DNA from: Kryptolebias marmoratus
Taxonomy: Eukaryota; Chordata; Actinopteri; Cyprinodontiformes; Rivulidae
Direction: 5' to 3'
DNA: 64,000 nt
Assembly: GCF_001649575.2 (NCBI RefSeq)
Contig: NC_051430.1
Location: forward strand, 18,906,296-18,970,295
Shown: piece after piece, positions 1 through 41,451 of the stretch
How positions within the stretch are numbered: position 1 is the first letter of the stretch
How the letters are laid out: each line of letters opens with the position of its first letter
Position numbers and translations under genes: made by a program
Notes under the pieces: model-generated
Database searches by the model: none
What the model saw: only the letters and a program-made list of their open reading frames with translations
What the model was told of the DNA's origin: nothing

Positions 1-27580
<27,580 letters not shown>

Positions 27581-27850
27581 GCCTGTTGGCCCTCCACTGT
27601 CTCTTTCTTAAGTTTTCTGTTTCGCTCAAACTCACAGCTGTCTTTTCTGTTGCCCCCTGCAAGTGTTCTGGTTCAGGGCACGCAGACCCCCATCCACCAT
27701 AAACACAGACTCGCTCACACACACGCAGGGCCAGACACACACACTTGAGTAAGCATGGTGGGTGGAGAGACCGGAGAGGGTGGGGGCTCAGAGGACGGGG
27801 GCCTGAGGGTTTTATCTCTAGAGGAATGCTGCCTATATCTAAAGGCACAC
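27581..27850 (-). promoter_or_regulatory. ank1: Candidate erythroid promoter and 5' UTR of ank1
   Basis: Reading the minus strand upstream of the exon 1 ATG, there is a WGATAR motif (AGATAA, 27812-27817) and two CACCC-like boxes (27778-27786 and about 27756-27764). GATA plus CACCC motifs typify erythroid promoters, including the human ANK1 erythroid promoter. There is no clear TATA box. The transcription start cannot be placed, so the UTR/promoter boundary is open. Confidence 0.4.
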
Positions 27851-29120
27851 ATTTCACGCACAGCTACAAACAACCGGGGACCCCACCGACTCCCCATGGG
27901 TTTCCTGACAGCATCCTGGCCCCTTGTTTGCTACGTTCCCCCCAATCTTTCTTCACCTAATTTATCAAATTTTGCCTCAGTTACTTCCTTCTCCTTTTTC
28001 TCATCTCCATGTAGTTTTTTTTTGTGTTCTTGTTTCATCTTCCATCAGTGTTCTGCTGTGCACCTTCTCTACTATCTAAACCTTTCACATTTCCCTTCCA
28101 CCTTTATCCCTCCATTCGCCTGTCCGTTCCTCCCAGCATGTCACGCCCTTCTCTGCGTCTCCTGTATGTTTTCTGACAGCCAAACAATCCATTTTTTGGG
28201 GTTTCTTTTATTCAGCGGACCAGGCAGTACCAGAATGGTAAAGTGTTAGTGTGGCGAATGGGGGTGGTTTTACGGAGCGGCTCTGCGTCAGTCTCTGAGG
28301 TGACTTACAGTGACAAAGCGCCTAGCGGTGGTGTTGGTGTGTGTGTGTCTGCTGGGGGTGGGGGTTTCTGCCACCACCCAGTGACAATAGGGCCAGACAC
28401 ATGGGGTATGAGGAGGAGGGGGGGTGTACAACCTCTCAAAAGGCCCTGCCTCTTTTAATAAAGCGTCCTTCATTCCTCACTTGAAAAGACCCTCTTTTCT
28501 CTACCTCTCCCCTCCTCTCTCCCTCTCCTGGCTAAACGCTGGGAAAAGCACATCGCTGCCAAAACCATGCAGAGAGATAAATGCTACAGAGAGAGGGGAA
28601 GAAGGGGGAACAGCTAAAAAAAAGTCTATACACTACTCAGTAGCAGTGGACCGTGACCTGGGCAAAAACATCACGTGGGGTGTCTGTCCTGTCCACAAAA
28701 TTGAGTTTAGACAGTGGCAAGAGCTTCGCTGTGAGGCAGGACACTATGGACACTAATGTCCGTGGAGAGATGACAAATTATCCTGTGGTCCTTAAAGAAA
28801 AGAGAATACAACTCTGACATAAACATTCTTTTAGCACTCCTGAAGAGAGTAACTCTTCAAGGAGTGGAAAAATGACCAACAAATTCTGATTGATAAGACC
28901 TTCTCAAGGTGTGGAAGAATTAAGAGAATCCTCCTGAGGTTTACTCTGGAGGTCTTAATGAGGGTCAAAGAAATACTCTAGTCATAAATTTAACTTCTTA
29001 TTTTCATACTGTCTTGGAGTTACTGTACTTGCATGTTGAAGATGTTTGTCTTAACTGCAGATTATGTTCTCTACCAATAAAAGGTGATAATCTTTGATAC
29101 TCTGGCTCCTCCAGTTTTTA

Positions 29121-29581
29121 CAATCATGGGAAAAAGTAAGTATGTACTTTAAACACCATCTTTCATTTCTGGGGTCACAAGAATTTTGATCAACTCTTTT
29201 CCCAATATCGCTTCAGTTCATTGAGGTTTGTGAGGATTTGTTTCTGCACAGCTCTCTTATTGTCCGATCACCCCATTTAAAACTGGTTGAGGACTGGACT
29301 TTGACTGGACAGTTGCATCACACTGATTGTTTTCTTTTCCAGCCATCCTGTCGTAATCAAGTGCATCTGATCAACAGCACCTGGCTGATGCTTTCACTCT
29401 AATATCCTATGGAAGCAGCAACGGTGGATTTAGTTTTTCTGACCCAGCTTTTTTATTTTGGTTTTATTTTGTATACTACATAATGACACAGTGAAATCTG
29501 TTGTGTTTTTGTACACTTGAGGTTAGATTTAAATAATTTTAGGACATGGTAAAGACCACATCTTTCTTTCTCCCATGACTG
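29121..29581. mobile_element. Nonautonomous TIR DNA transposon (about 460 bp)
   Basis: The terminal inverted repeats CAATCATGGGAAAAAGTAAG and, on the reverse strand, CAGTCATGGGAGAAAGAAAG match at 17 of 20 positions. Internal motifs GGTTGAGGACTGGACTTTGA and CATAATGACACAGTG are familiar from an abundant teleost repeat. No intact transposase frame remains. Confidence 0.65.
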
Positions 29582-31052
29582 CACACTATGTATGTTTAGA
29601 CTCTATACTAAAGTGCAATTTTATTGTCATGTTTATTCTGTGAAAAACAGAGGAATTAGTGTAGTTTCAGGTCAGTATTGAGTGTAAGTCACACTTTTGT
29701 TTTGTAACAGGGTCAAATTAGGTTTGAAGCAGTCGTGCCCTCTGCACCCTGTGTCAAGCGCCTCTTGTTAGCAAGATTAAAGCCTCCAGCTGTCCACACG
29801 TGCTGCTTGTGGGGCTTTATTGTCCATGACCTGATGCCTCAGAGAACAGATCTGAAAAAGTGGGGGAGAAATCCGCATAAACACTGATAGTGTGTTAGCT
29901 GTCTTTTTTCAACCTGTCACACCGTTTTAGCCTGGTCCCTAAACTCAGTGTCTTATGTCTAAAGTTTTATCCTGTTTGACTTACTCACATGGTTAAGGTC
30001 TTTAAGATCAACTCTTAACACTATTTTCTACTTGCGAATTTTGGACTAAAATTAGTAAATCTTTTTTTTTCAGTAAGCACAAAATTCTGCTCTGCTGACA
30101 GCATGATGCTCTGCAGCGTCTGCCTGCAGAAGCTTCAAAAGGTGTACGTGCCGGGTCGGGCTGATTACCGCAGCGCTGCCGCAAACCTCACATTTACACA
30201 CAAAACACACACATTCAGCGCCTTATCCCGTACTTCTGCTCCTCCTCACAAGCAGCATTAAGCTTGCTCGGCCTCTGAACTGCCAGAGGAGCAGTTTAGC
30301 TCAGCAATAACAGGGATGGGTATTAAAAGTGTCTTCACTCTGCAAAGTGATTACATGTAATATGTAAGAGCGCACGTGACTCATTCACATTTAAACAGAA
30401 TATCGCAGCTGCCTCAAAAGATGCGCATGCGACTCAAACTGAAAAACCCAGAGTGACCTGTGAAAGACAAAAACAGGACGTTAGAAAGACCTGAATGAAG
30501 GTGGAGGGCAGAAAAGACAGAAAATAAGAAAAGACAGCAGCAATAAGTCAGAGCAGAGCCAGGCTCCCATTAATCTTCATCAGTAGAGAGTGTGAAAGGG
30601 AAGAATTCGGTCTGAAAATGGATACAGCAAGAACAACATGTGGCAAGAATTTGTCTTCACACTTCTTCATGTCTCCTGTTTTTGTAAATGAAGAGTATTT
30701 GATAATTCTCCAAAAACATAGGCTTTATATTTTAACATAAAGAACATCAGTAACTTTTATCAGCATCAGATTGAACCATTGCAGCCAGAAGATACTGATC
30801 ATTTTCTTTAATAGACACAGAGCTGAAGTGGCTCAAGGCTTCAGATTCTTTTCAGATGCACTGAACTGTCTTAAAAAGATTAAATACAAACTGCTGATAC
30901 TGTTAACGTCACTTAATTAAAGTGGGACATAATGAACTTCAACTGTGCTCCAACAATCTGAAGTGTCTTATTTCTTTGAGGGAAAAAAGCCACACAAACA
31001 AACAAAAAAAAACATAAATTGTTGGGCTTATTTTTTTATCCATTCCTTTAAC

Positions 31053-31676
31053 AGTTAAGTTCAGATCTTTTGAACAGGGGTTCTGTGGAAAGGTTATAAA
31101 CAACGGATATCTTACTTGTTGTAGAAAGCCCTTTCAATGACCTCAGATGGGAGAAATATGCTAATGAGCTAATGAGCAAGTTTGAGCGAGGCCAAGACTA
31201 AAGTGGATTGTTGCCATCTTAAAACAAGTTCATTCTAAAGACTTAAGAGCAGTTCCTGTGAAAACTATTATATAAACTTTTCATTGCTGTCAATTTCACA
31301 TTAGGTGGTTTTTTACATGGCATTATAAGGTTATTTGCAGGGGCAAATAGCGGCGGCGACAGCTAGTCGTAGCACTTCAGTCAAGAATATCATATTTCTG
31401 CCAGAATAACTGTGTACTGCAGAACTAACAACAGCGTAAAGGTTCATAAAGTAGTGTTCATAATATTGTAAAAATTAGTTGTTTTAATTTAAGATGACAG
31501 CACTCTACTTTGGTCTTGGCCACTCCCAGTCTAGATGTTAACTTGTCAAACCAGTCAAAATAAACTCTGTTTCTCTAAAGAGACGTCATTTAAGCAGGTA
31601 TCTACAACAGGTAGGATATTATTTGTTCAAAACCTTTCTAAACAACCCTACTTTAAAAGATCTGAACTATCACTTT
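31053..31676. mobile_element. TIR MITE, family A copy 2 (most complete)
   Basis: The left terminus GTTCAGATCTTTTGAACAGG, then GGTTCTGTGGAAAGGTTATA, is mirrored at the right by AACCTTTCTAAACAACCCTA and TTTAAAAGATCTGAACTATC. The inner boundary motif TACTTGTTGTAGAAAG pairs with CTACAACAGGTAGG. Length is about 620 bp with no open frame of note. Confidence 0.75.
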
Positions 31677-32841
31677 AGGGGTTTTGCAAGAGATGTGGCT
31701 TGAATATACTAATTTATCCTCAGTTTTAGTTAAAGTTGAGCTGCTAACCAGATCTTCATCAAGGCTGAACATCATAGGAACTCATTAAAATATATAAAAG
31801 AGCTAAATTAATGTAAGACATTATATTAAAAAGAAAAGTGTAACATTCACTGCAAACAGTAAAAAAAAACCAGGAAACTTTGCTAAAAAAAAATCAACAA
31901 ACAAATGAAAACATGAAAAATATGTTTTGCAAGCTTTGCAAAATCAAATGAACTGAACAGTAATTAAAGTAGGTAAATTTCTTGTTAATATAGCTGTTCA
32001 GGGTTTAGTCTACCTGTAATTTAAAAAAAACATTAGCAGACAACAAAATGAACACAATAATTTGAGAAATAAAAATAAATGAAACTTTATAAAAAATAAA
32101 TGACTGTCACTTCAAATGGCACTCAGTTTATGGGGCACTGCCCTTCTGCACTAAACTGTTCTCAGAGGCCAGGTGTTGTAAATCTGTCTGAATATCGCCT
32201 GCAGTGAGTCATTGCCATTTTTGCAGGGATGTTGTCACTTCCAAAATTTATTTTGTCTCGCTCCAGAGCACCATATAGGCCTGATTTTTGAGTGCAGTAA
32301 AGCAGAAATGAAAGATGAAAGAAGAAATGGGTGGAAAGGCTGATGTCACCCATTAGGTTACTGATGTGATAATAGACAGAGTCTTGAAGCTTCACTGCAT
32401 CTGTACTTCAGCTAAAGTGTCTTCTTTTATTCCACAGACTTGTTGACAGCGTGGAGGCATCTTCATCTGCTCAGGTTTGCTGAGTCAGATTATCCTTCTT
32501 CCTCCACAACTCTTAAATACATATTTGATGTGTCTGCCATGTTGTTTTCCACTTCAACACTTATAATATTACGGCTCAGTGGACAGATGCTAAGCTGACT
32601 GCCATATCTGAGATTGACGCATAAAGATAAGTAATAAAGAAAGAGCCTCTCATCAGTCAGGGGAGCGCAGCCCAAATAAAAAATAAATAAATAAAGATGG
32701 CTTCAGTCACTTAACTGGCTCTTCTAAACTATTTTAATGCTGCCTTAATGCAACTAAATATCCACACGCACATTCAGAAATCCTCTCACATCAACTCAGT
32801 CACGCACACATTCACTTACAGTACGGTGCATGCAGGTGCAT

Positions 32842-32862
32842 AACACACACACACACACATCC
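32842..32862 (+). repeat. (CA)n microsatellite
   Basis: Short perfect CA run within a CA-rich neighbourhood. Confidence 0.8.
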
Positions 32863-35800
32863 ATCACGCACACAGATGCAGCTCACAGCATCCTTCCATG
32901 TGCAAGCATACAGTTCAGGCAGCGGTATACTCAAACTGAACAAGGCTGTGACTTCTGCCCACCAACAACACTGAGACAGAAGTGTTGACCTGAAGGTGGA
33001 GAGAGAAGCTGATCAATAAAGTGAGGTAGGTAAATTAGAAACTGGATGTTGAATTAAATAGTTTGGGGCACTAAAAACAAACCCAAGCCAAGACAGGCCA
33101 AATGTTACTGCTGAAGAGAGTGTCGTTCCAAAACACTGAAGATACAGTCAATAAAGGACATTTATTACAACCCAAACTAATTATAATGTATTTTGCATCT
33201 CTTGATACCTGAAATACCCTCATACTTTCTTAGTAATACTTAAACCAGGTGTTTGTACCATTAATTCTTGTTAGTTTTTATTTATAAAAATGGGTTGTTT
33301 TCATTAGTTATTTTTTTCTATATATATTTTAGAGTGCACTAAAATGCAAGATGAGTTTTGCATTTGCTTCACATTATTAGCTGCTAGACCTCCACCAACT
33401 TGTCTTGCCAACTTAATGTGTTTACATGATGATTAAGAAAAAGAAAATGAAAGGTTAACTTTATCAGGTGGTGCCTTCAATACTCTTGAAGCACAAACAG
33501 AGCCTCTCTGTAAATTAATGAGACGATCCACTTCTTTATTTCTGTTGAACATTTTATTCCCGGACAGAATCACCAGGTCTTCATCACTGATAATACTGAC
33601 AGGTTGGAAGGAAAAATGTTGGTAAATATTTGAAGAATGAGAAACTGAAGCTGCTGCACCTGCTGTACAGACACAGGTCTGAACAGATTATCCATAGCAA
33701 GTTGAATTTTCACCAGCTTTCATGTTTTTTAGACACTACCTTTAGGAGTATACTTCCACCTTGACCATGCACTCTGCGCATTCATCTAACACACATGCAC
33801 ATGCACGCATGCATGCACATTGATTGTTTCTGTCTCTCTTTTTGCCAAGTAAACATTCATTCTCACACACTCGAAAAAAGGATCCAAAGTGTGTTGGGGT
33901 TTTAGTAATAAAAGCAAAACAAACATTATTGCTGAACAGTTAACCAAAATAAATACAGTTTTTAATTACAAGTAAAGAAACACAATAAACAAGATTATCT
34001 GAAAATAATACTAAGTTGAATTTATCTGAACAGTCATGTAAAATAAAAAGAACTGAGTAAAGTTTATGATTCAAATAAAAAAGAAAGTTCCAAAAAGATA
34101 ATTCATTCTTGGAAAACTGAAGAAGTGATGACTTCCTGAAATCACAGGCATCTTCTCATTTAGTGGGAAGTTGATAACACTGAGACAAAATAGCTATCTT
34201 TTATTAGCATTTAGTTAGAAATGCTAATATTCATGTTTTTACACAGTCCTTGTACATGAAAATGCATTACAGCTGAAGTTGTGGTCTCGTTTGAAGACCT
34301 ATAATGAATAAGGGTAAAAGATAAAAATATTGCCCCACATGGTTTAACCATTTGACCTCAAATAAAAAATTTGCAAATCAAGTTACTTTCCTAAATTTTC
34401 AGTCCATCATTGTGGAGGCATTGCCTGCATTTAAGGAGTCCTTTAGGTTAAGATTATTTGGAATCAATCTTTGTGAGCCAAATTGATCCCATGAGGCACC
34501 TCACTGTTGCAAAAAGCCCCAAAAGATTAGTTTCTGACAGGTCAGCGGATGAGGAGAACCTTGCTCTTGTGTCTTCTTCCTGAAGTTGGTGTTAGGCCAA
34601 CTGAGACTGAATTACAAGAATGCTGCCGTCAAATAAAAGCAGCAAACCTTTATTCTGAATTTTGTGAAGCTGGTATCAGTAACCCTTGGACAAAAATGAG
34701 TTACAAAATTTGAATATGTTGTGGCTTTTCACATGTAAATTGCACTCTGCCCCCCCTAGCCGAAACAAATTACAGCCAACTGCTGGTGGCTGGATGTGAA
34801 TGGGCTTTATAATGTAGTCTGCATCTACAGTTGGCTGGGGAGCAGCTGGAAAAGAGAAACTGAGACGGAGGAGAATTTATGTAAGCGAGCAGAGTGTGAC
34901 AGTTTGCTTCTTTTTTTCAAATTGAGTCCACTATGCAGGCGCACTGTGACGAATGGGGCTTGGCTCTCTGAGCATCTGTCTCCAAGGACTCACTGAGGGG
35001 TAATTAGAGCTGTGGGATGACAAAGGATATTCTCCAGACCCACTAACTATTGATGGTGGCAAAGGGGGATGAGGCCTTTACACAGACCTTTGACATCTCG
35101 CAAATCTGACGTACAGGAAGGGGTGGGGTGGGATTTGATAAAGCATTATATTTTTTGTGTAAACTAAATCGGCCTTCAGAGAAAGAGTCATGATTTGTGT
35201 GACCAATTTGAGGGTGAAGAGAAAGTTTTATATTACCAAACTGTAGACTGGTCAGTCTACATGATGCTACTGAATGATTTGGGTCTTATTTATTTAAAGA
35301 ACCCAAACCAATGCACCATTGGTGAATTTCTGACATAATAAAAAAAAGACAATAAAAGTCTGGATTTTGATTTTTACATATTTTGCACAAGCCAAATGAG
35401 GACAATCTTAAAACTCCCAGGTTTATACACCACATGTTAGTTTTGTGCCACTATAAGCTCTGATATGTCTGGGTCTGGACATGGGAAATCACATGTGTCC
35501 TGTGAAGTTGACAGGAGATCTGTTGGGTTTTTTGGATAGCAAGAGTTTAACTTTGTCATGATAAAGTTGAAATTTGGGGAGTTTGAAGAGGTTTGGGTAC
35601 CTCTTTGTGCTCCTCGATGTGTTCACAAACAGTTGGGGACTTATCAAAAAAAGTATTGAAGTGCATATGAACAAGATGATCAATGTCAGTCATGTTGGTG
35701 TCGGTTCTCAGTTACCCAGGAAGTGGCAATCCTACAAATGGAAAAGAAAAAAACTGGGCCTAACTTCTTGTTTCTTAAAAATCAACATTTTGGCATTATT

Positions 35801-38427
35801 GTTGATCTTGCCTACTCGCATAAATATGCGAAATTTGAAATTTGATGAACACCAGATAATGTGGGCACATTGAAATCATGTCTGTTTTGCATAAATGGAA
35901 TCAGAATCAACTGATGGTGTATCAGCTTCTTACAGAGGCGTCCTATCTCATATTTAAATATTTTGCCTACTGTCTCTTGTGATTTCAAACTATGGGGCAA
36001 AGGATAGGATGACTGAATTGTTTTTATATGTAGCACAAAGGGAAACAATAATCACTTTAGGTGGCAAAGTAGACTTCCCGTTGTTCAGGTTTTACTTATG
36101 ATGCTGCTACTCTTAACTGAAAGGCACTTTATTCCCACTCCAAATGATTACATTAAAATAACTGGTCAGGAACCCTTGGTGTCACTATTTTAACGTGCAA
36201 AATACCCATATCATGTCATTTTTCAACCTGCAGGTTAGTCCAACTGGTCTCAACTCATTGACTGAAGAAGATGCTGAAGATTATCTGCAGGTGGTGTCTC
36301 CAAGTAGCTTTTAAATCTGTGACTGTGATATATACATATAGATAAAGATATAAATAAAAAAATAACTATCACACATTACTAAAAAGTAAGTCTCTTGGAA
36401 AAAATCTGTTTTTGTCACACTGCAAGTCACAAATGTAGATCATAACCCACAATTGAAAAAAATATGATAAAGGGCTATAACTTGTGTTAAAATGTTACGA
36501 TAAGGGTTTCTGACCAAGCTTCAGTGTGTGCTGTGCTCCTCAGAAATTTTTTTATCACTTTTAACTCCAGTTTTGAATTCTGGCCTCAAAGATGATGTGT
36601 GTAGGTCTCTTCTGCTGCCCAGAAATCACTATAATCTTTCTCCAAGCTAAAACACAAGCAAAATAATTAATATTAGATCCCCACCTTGTGGCTTGTAAGG
36701 CATGATTTTTAAAGATGGCATCATTTGAAACTATAAAATACTGTTCTGGGTCTTTAGAAATAACTGCATATCAGTGGTAGTGATAAAAGGATGTTATCTG
36801 TAATCCTCACAGACAAAAATCAACAAAGAAGAATACTATCTTTCACACGCTCAGACAGAAGGTTAAACGGCATTCAGAAAAAAATAATAAAAAAAACATT
36901 GCTCAGTGCACACACACACATTCAGGAGCATCACCAAGGGAAAGACTCCATATTGTTGTACTGTATGTTGGGCTGTTCACTTGTTTCCATGTGTTTCCTT
37001 TATTCTGTTAAATGTGTTTATCTCGTCCTCTTTTCCTGTTTCTTCCTAAGTCTGTGTGATTTCAAATGCTAAACATAGTTTACTTCGTAAAGCTACAAAG
37101 TTTCAGTAAAGACAAATCCAATTATGCTCCAAAACAATCGGGAGCAATATGGAGATCAGGAGAATAGAATTAGGGATTTTCGCATGAGCGCAAGGGGGGA
37201 GCAGTAGGATCTGAGAGGGAAATCATCAGGGGCAAGAGTCGTCTGGAACAAGTTTTCCTGCAGCTTGATTGCACTTAGATGATCTCTTTTCCTACAAATG
37301 AGAATGGACTCAAGATCATCTATTATACAGGTGCAATAAAACCTTTTGGCAAACCTATCCCAGACTGTTTCAACAGATAAAAACGGACTAAAGACAGGCA
37401 CAGCACATAACAAACTGATTCACAGGAAATACACGCAGCCACAATACACAACACCGAGACATCAAAGGCAAAGGCAGGCGCAGCCACAACATCCACAGAG
37501 ATCAACAGGAACGTCCCAGTCTGGAGCACCGACACAACACAGAGAAATACAGACAAGGGTGCAGATCGTGCTTCGTGCTGCTAACGAACAGACTGAAGCC
37601 ATGCAAGGAAGGAAACAAAGCATGCGCACAAACTCGCTAATCGGAGCAATAAGACCGATCCTCCGAAACACACACAAACACATCCTTACACAGTTTTCCC
37701 ATCATCCCACTCTCTTTCCACACACACTCACACGTAAACTTTGAATTAAAGCTAAACACAAACACAGAATGACACGAGCATATTGTTTAAATCAGAAGAA
37801 CCCACAGGAAAAATACTTGGATTGGTGTCTATTATAGCTACTGTTAACTGTGGTGAAAAAAACTTATTGTAGGAAGAAAAGCAACTTATTGAATCAAAAC
37901 TATAGGAAAAACTATTAAAATCTACAGTATATTTTGCCCGTGGACTCTTTCCATGTAATATGCTGCTTCATTTGAAGGAAATTAAATACAATGATATAGA
38001 TATTAATATATATAAATATACAGAGACACACTTAAGTGTAATTATGTGAAACAGGGAAACTAAAAAAAACGCAAAACAAGACAAAAACTTATTTTAAAAA
38101 CAAAACCAGCAAGTTAGTACAATACGTCAAGCAAGGACAGGAAGAAAAGAAAAAAAAAGGTCCAGCCTGATCCCACGACACCTGACTGAATCAGCTCACA
38201 GCACAACAGCAACACTAGAAAGTTAAATGAACCAGAACAACAGTACCAGAAGCAAAACACAACAAAAACAAGAGATAAAGATAACAAAAACAACAACAGC
38301 AGAACACCAACAGTGACACAAACTTTAGGTGACAGATAAAGGGTGATAAAAATACTTAATGTGTATACAAATACATATAGATATAAAAAGACAGGAAAAG
38401 CCAGAGATACGTGTTGCTGGTATTTAC

Positions 38428-38520
38428 TTCATCATCATAGTGCCATACTCCTTGGCCATCCGGCATCTCAGAGCTCACACTACTGTCCTGATCGATTAGC
38501 CAGCGATGCACAGCGTGGGC
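38428..38520 (-). CDS. Orphan exon-like frame, unassigned
   Basis: This 93-nt segment on the minus strand lies between a convincing acceptor (GTATGTCCCTTTAG) and a usable donor (GAA then GTAAAT). It is open in phase 0/0 and reads AHAVHRWLIDQDSSVSSEMP followed by DGQGVWHYDDE. Its varied composition, with two tryptophans, looks coding, unlike the surrounding A/T-rich sequence. I recognise no family. Both phases would allow splicing onto ank1 exon 2, so it could be a cassette of a longer ank1 isoform, or an exon of a separate gene. A chance open frame is not excluded. Confidence 0.4.
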
Positions 38521-39529
38521 CTAAAGGGACATACGACATAAAGACAGAGCGCAGTTAATCGCAACAGGGAGAAGCAGTGAGATGGAGAGACAGGAAAGAA
38601 GAGGAGGGCAGGAAGAGGACAGCAGCAGAGTGAACAGAGGATAATGGCGAGAACAAGAAAAAGATTCAGGAAGGAACAGGTGAACATTACTTTGAGATAC
38701 AGAGGAAACAAAGCAGGAGGAGGAAAAGAGGAACCACCCAGACTCCACCCTGTCCCACCCCACCTTGATTTCATAAACACCCCTGAGGGAAGCAGGTCAT
38801 GTTAGGATGAGTGGCATGAGCACAAAACATGAGGATTTCACAATCATGATGATGGAGGTGGATCTGTTGAGGATTTCTTGTTGCTCATAAATGGATCATA
38901 TGTGTCAGTGTGGAATACCGCAGTTTACACGGTGAAGTGTGTTTCCTTACAGGACGTTAAGTAAGTTTCATCTGAACATTAATAAAGTGAACTTACCTCA
39001 AATGCTCATATAGCAACCACTTATGTAAAGTACAAAGATCACTATGCAGAAACTACTTTAAAATATATCCCTCATACACGAACAGAAAAAAGGCACACAT
39101 AGATGACAAAAGATAGTGTGTGATACCATTTTTCTGCAGTTTCACAACATCAGAATGTCAATTTTCTCATTATACGTCATGGATTCACAGCAAAATATGC
39201 AAAAATAAATATCAGGTACAAATAAAAATGAACAAAAGCAGCCATCTAGACAACAACCAGGTAAACAAGTCCACACCTCTTTGTGATTCAGACTAAAACA
39301 GAGCGGAGAAAGTGAAAACACATTTATTGCTTAATGGGATGCGGGAGCTACAAGGATCTCCCTTCATTAGCTTTGCATGCCACTTGGGTACCTTTAATTT
39401 TGTTTGGTTCAAATTTCAATCAAAGAAAATAAGTCCAATAGGGAGGAAACAAAGACAAGAAAAACAAAGAAAGGAAAAGGACCCAACAGGTAAAAATTAA
39501 TATCAAAAAGCAAGCTCATAACTCATCAA

Positions 39530-39668
39530 TCTGGTCAGAATTAAACTCTATTTCACCAAACTGAAGTCATCCAAAGAGCTACCTACTGTATAACCATCAA
39601 GATAATAATTATTTAAAACATTTCCACAGAACCCCATTTTCAAAAGATTTGATCTATCCATTTAAATT
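39530..39668. mobile_element. TIR MITE, family A copy 3 (one end only)
   Basis: The segment matches the right terminus of the copies at 7.1 and 31.6 kb, including TCAGAATTAAACTCTATTTC, CCACAGAACC and TTTTCAAAAGATTTGATC. The opposite terminus was not found, so this is a truncated copy. Confidence 0.6.
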
Positions 39669-41451
39669 TTGGAATATGACAGTTTTTTCAACTTGTAGTA
39701 CACAAGTATATATTATATTCTGCATTTGGGTATGCAAACTACAAATATATGACCTTATAGGTTAATAAAACAAAATAGGTATAAACAGCCTCCACATGGT
39801 GCGAAAACCACTCAATGCCCCCTCATGCCCCCCAAAAGACACCACATACAACCCACAATTCAACTCAACATGATGTCATCTTTCCCATCTTCCTTCTCCA
39901 GACAGACAAACAGCGAAGTCTGCTCAGACTCACGCCGCTGAAAGTCAGATCAAAGTGTGGCGAGCTCCAGCCCCCGGTCACCCTGAAACACACATGGAGC
40001 CCCGCACACTTGCGCACACAACAAGCCCCATCTGTTACTCTCGGCGGTTGTTGTGTCAGCACCGAAAACAACCCAACACAGCTCCTTTTGTGACGCTTGC
40101 TGCCCCTTTGCGACAGAAATACTTGTCAAGATTTGCAAAAGGGTGAAATCGCAGAATCCAGGGATTAATTATCCTGTCACGGCTACTACGGCGTATTTAC
40201 TATACGCAAGCAATTTTGGAGTACAGCTTGTGGTTTTAAGATGTAGTGATGCAGGCTGTCATACCATTTAGCACTTCAGTTGTTGATTGAGGGAGATGAC
40301 CAAAGATTACAGACCATGAAAGGGAAAGTGACGCTACAACGATCAACACATACAGGTTTATGTACAGGAAAACCTACAACAACCAGTTTTAGAGTTTCTT
40401 AAAAGAATTGTTTTAAAGATTTGTGGCTATAACATGTCCACTTTATCTGATAATAAACGACCCAAATCCTGAGTTGATATGAAGCACATTTTAAACAGTA
40501 GACAAAGTTCATCCTGGTGAAAATTTTAACTGGGAACTTAAGCCCTAATCTGAAAATATTCACTTTCAGATGCAAGAAGCAGTTTCTTTCATTATTTCCT
40601 CACATTTCTGGCCTGATGCCGTTTGACCCATAAAACTGGAAGAAGCACTCATTCACACAGAAACAAAGCAGAACCTTGATGTGAGCCTGTAAACACAGAT
40701 GCTGGTAAAGCAAATGGATGGAGTCACCTTCTGTCAGCCAGACGGTGATGGTTAAGACACTAGAAATCAAAAAATACTGTAAAAACAGGTGACTATAAGA
40801 TACAATCAGAACGCTCAACAGTTTACTGTAAAAGTTACAGTTCCTCCTGAATTGTCTCTAATTTCACTTTGCCTTTATTTGTGGAACACACAGCAAACAG
40901 AGGTCTGAGGAAGGGGTTTGTTTGTGTTAATGTCTGCCTGTGTCTGGTTTTGTGTATGTGTGTGTGTGTAGCGGTGTGACGCGCAGGGCCGTCAGTCACC
41001 CAGTTTATGTTGAGCTACAGAGCGTGGCAGCTTAGAAGAATAATTGGATTAAGCAGCAGACAGCTTGTGATGACATAAAGGGGGCGACCGGGTGCAGGAT
41101 GAAGAAGATGGGGAGGAAGGGGGAGGCAGACTCAGGCAAGGAGGGGGAGAAAGGTGCTGATAAGTTTAACGGGTCGTTTGCTCTGCAACTTAAGACAGCC
41201 TCAGGACAGTGAACAGACACACAGAGGGAACTCAAACCGATCCGCCTTCAATTAAACGAATGAAAGGATAATATTTTTCTCAGCCACTACCATTAAACTA
41301 GCCAAGTTAGACTTTAACTTGTACGAGTAAAGCAGAAAAAGAAAGATTTATATTTCGCTTGATCACCTCTGTAGTCAGGTCACTCCTGAGGTCATTATTT
41401 CTACAGCTTATTTTTCACTGCATAGCTGCTGAATGAGGGCAAAACTGAGGC

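Larger units (their letters stand above)
27851..38427. other. 5' flank or distal intron of ank1, no gene seen
   Basis: No coding exon is supported across 10.5 kb. The contents are T/C-rich tracts (27.95-28.2 kb), two DNA-transposon-derived elements (29.1 and 31.1 kb), CA runs (32.85 kb) and AT-rich sequence. Short open frames are low-complexity. Confidence 0.5.

Noticed and set aside
30080..30330. GC-richer block with a plus-strand frame MMLCSVCLQKLQKV...
   Set aside because: Both strands are open here; no splice logic or homology favours either, so no gene is called.
35490..36310. Minus-strand frames suggestive of a degraded retroelement
   Set aside because: No conserved reverse transcriptase or nuclease motif could be read; similarity was only impressionistic.
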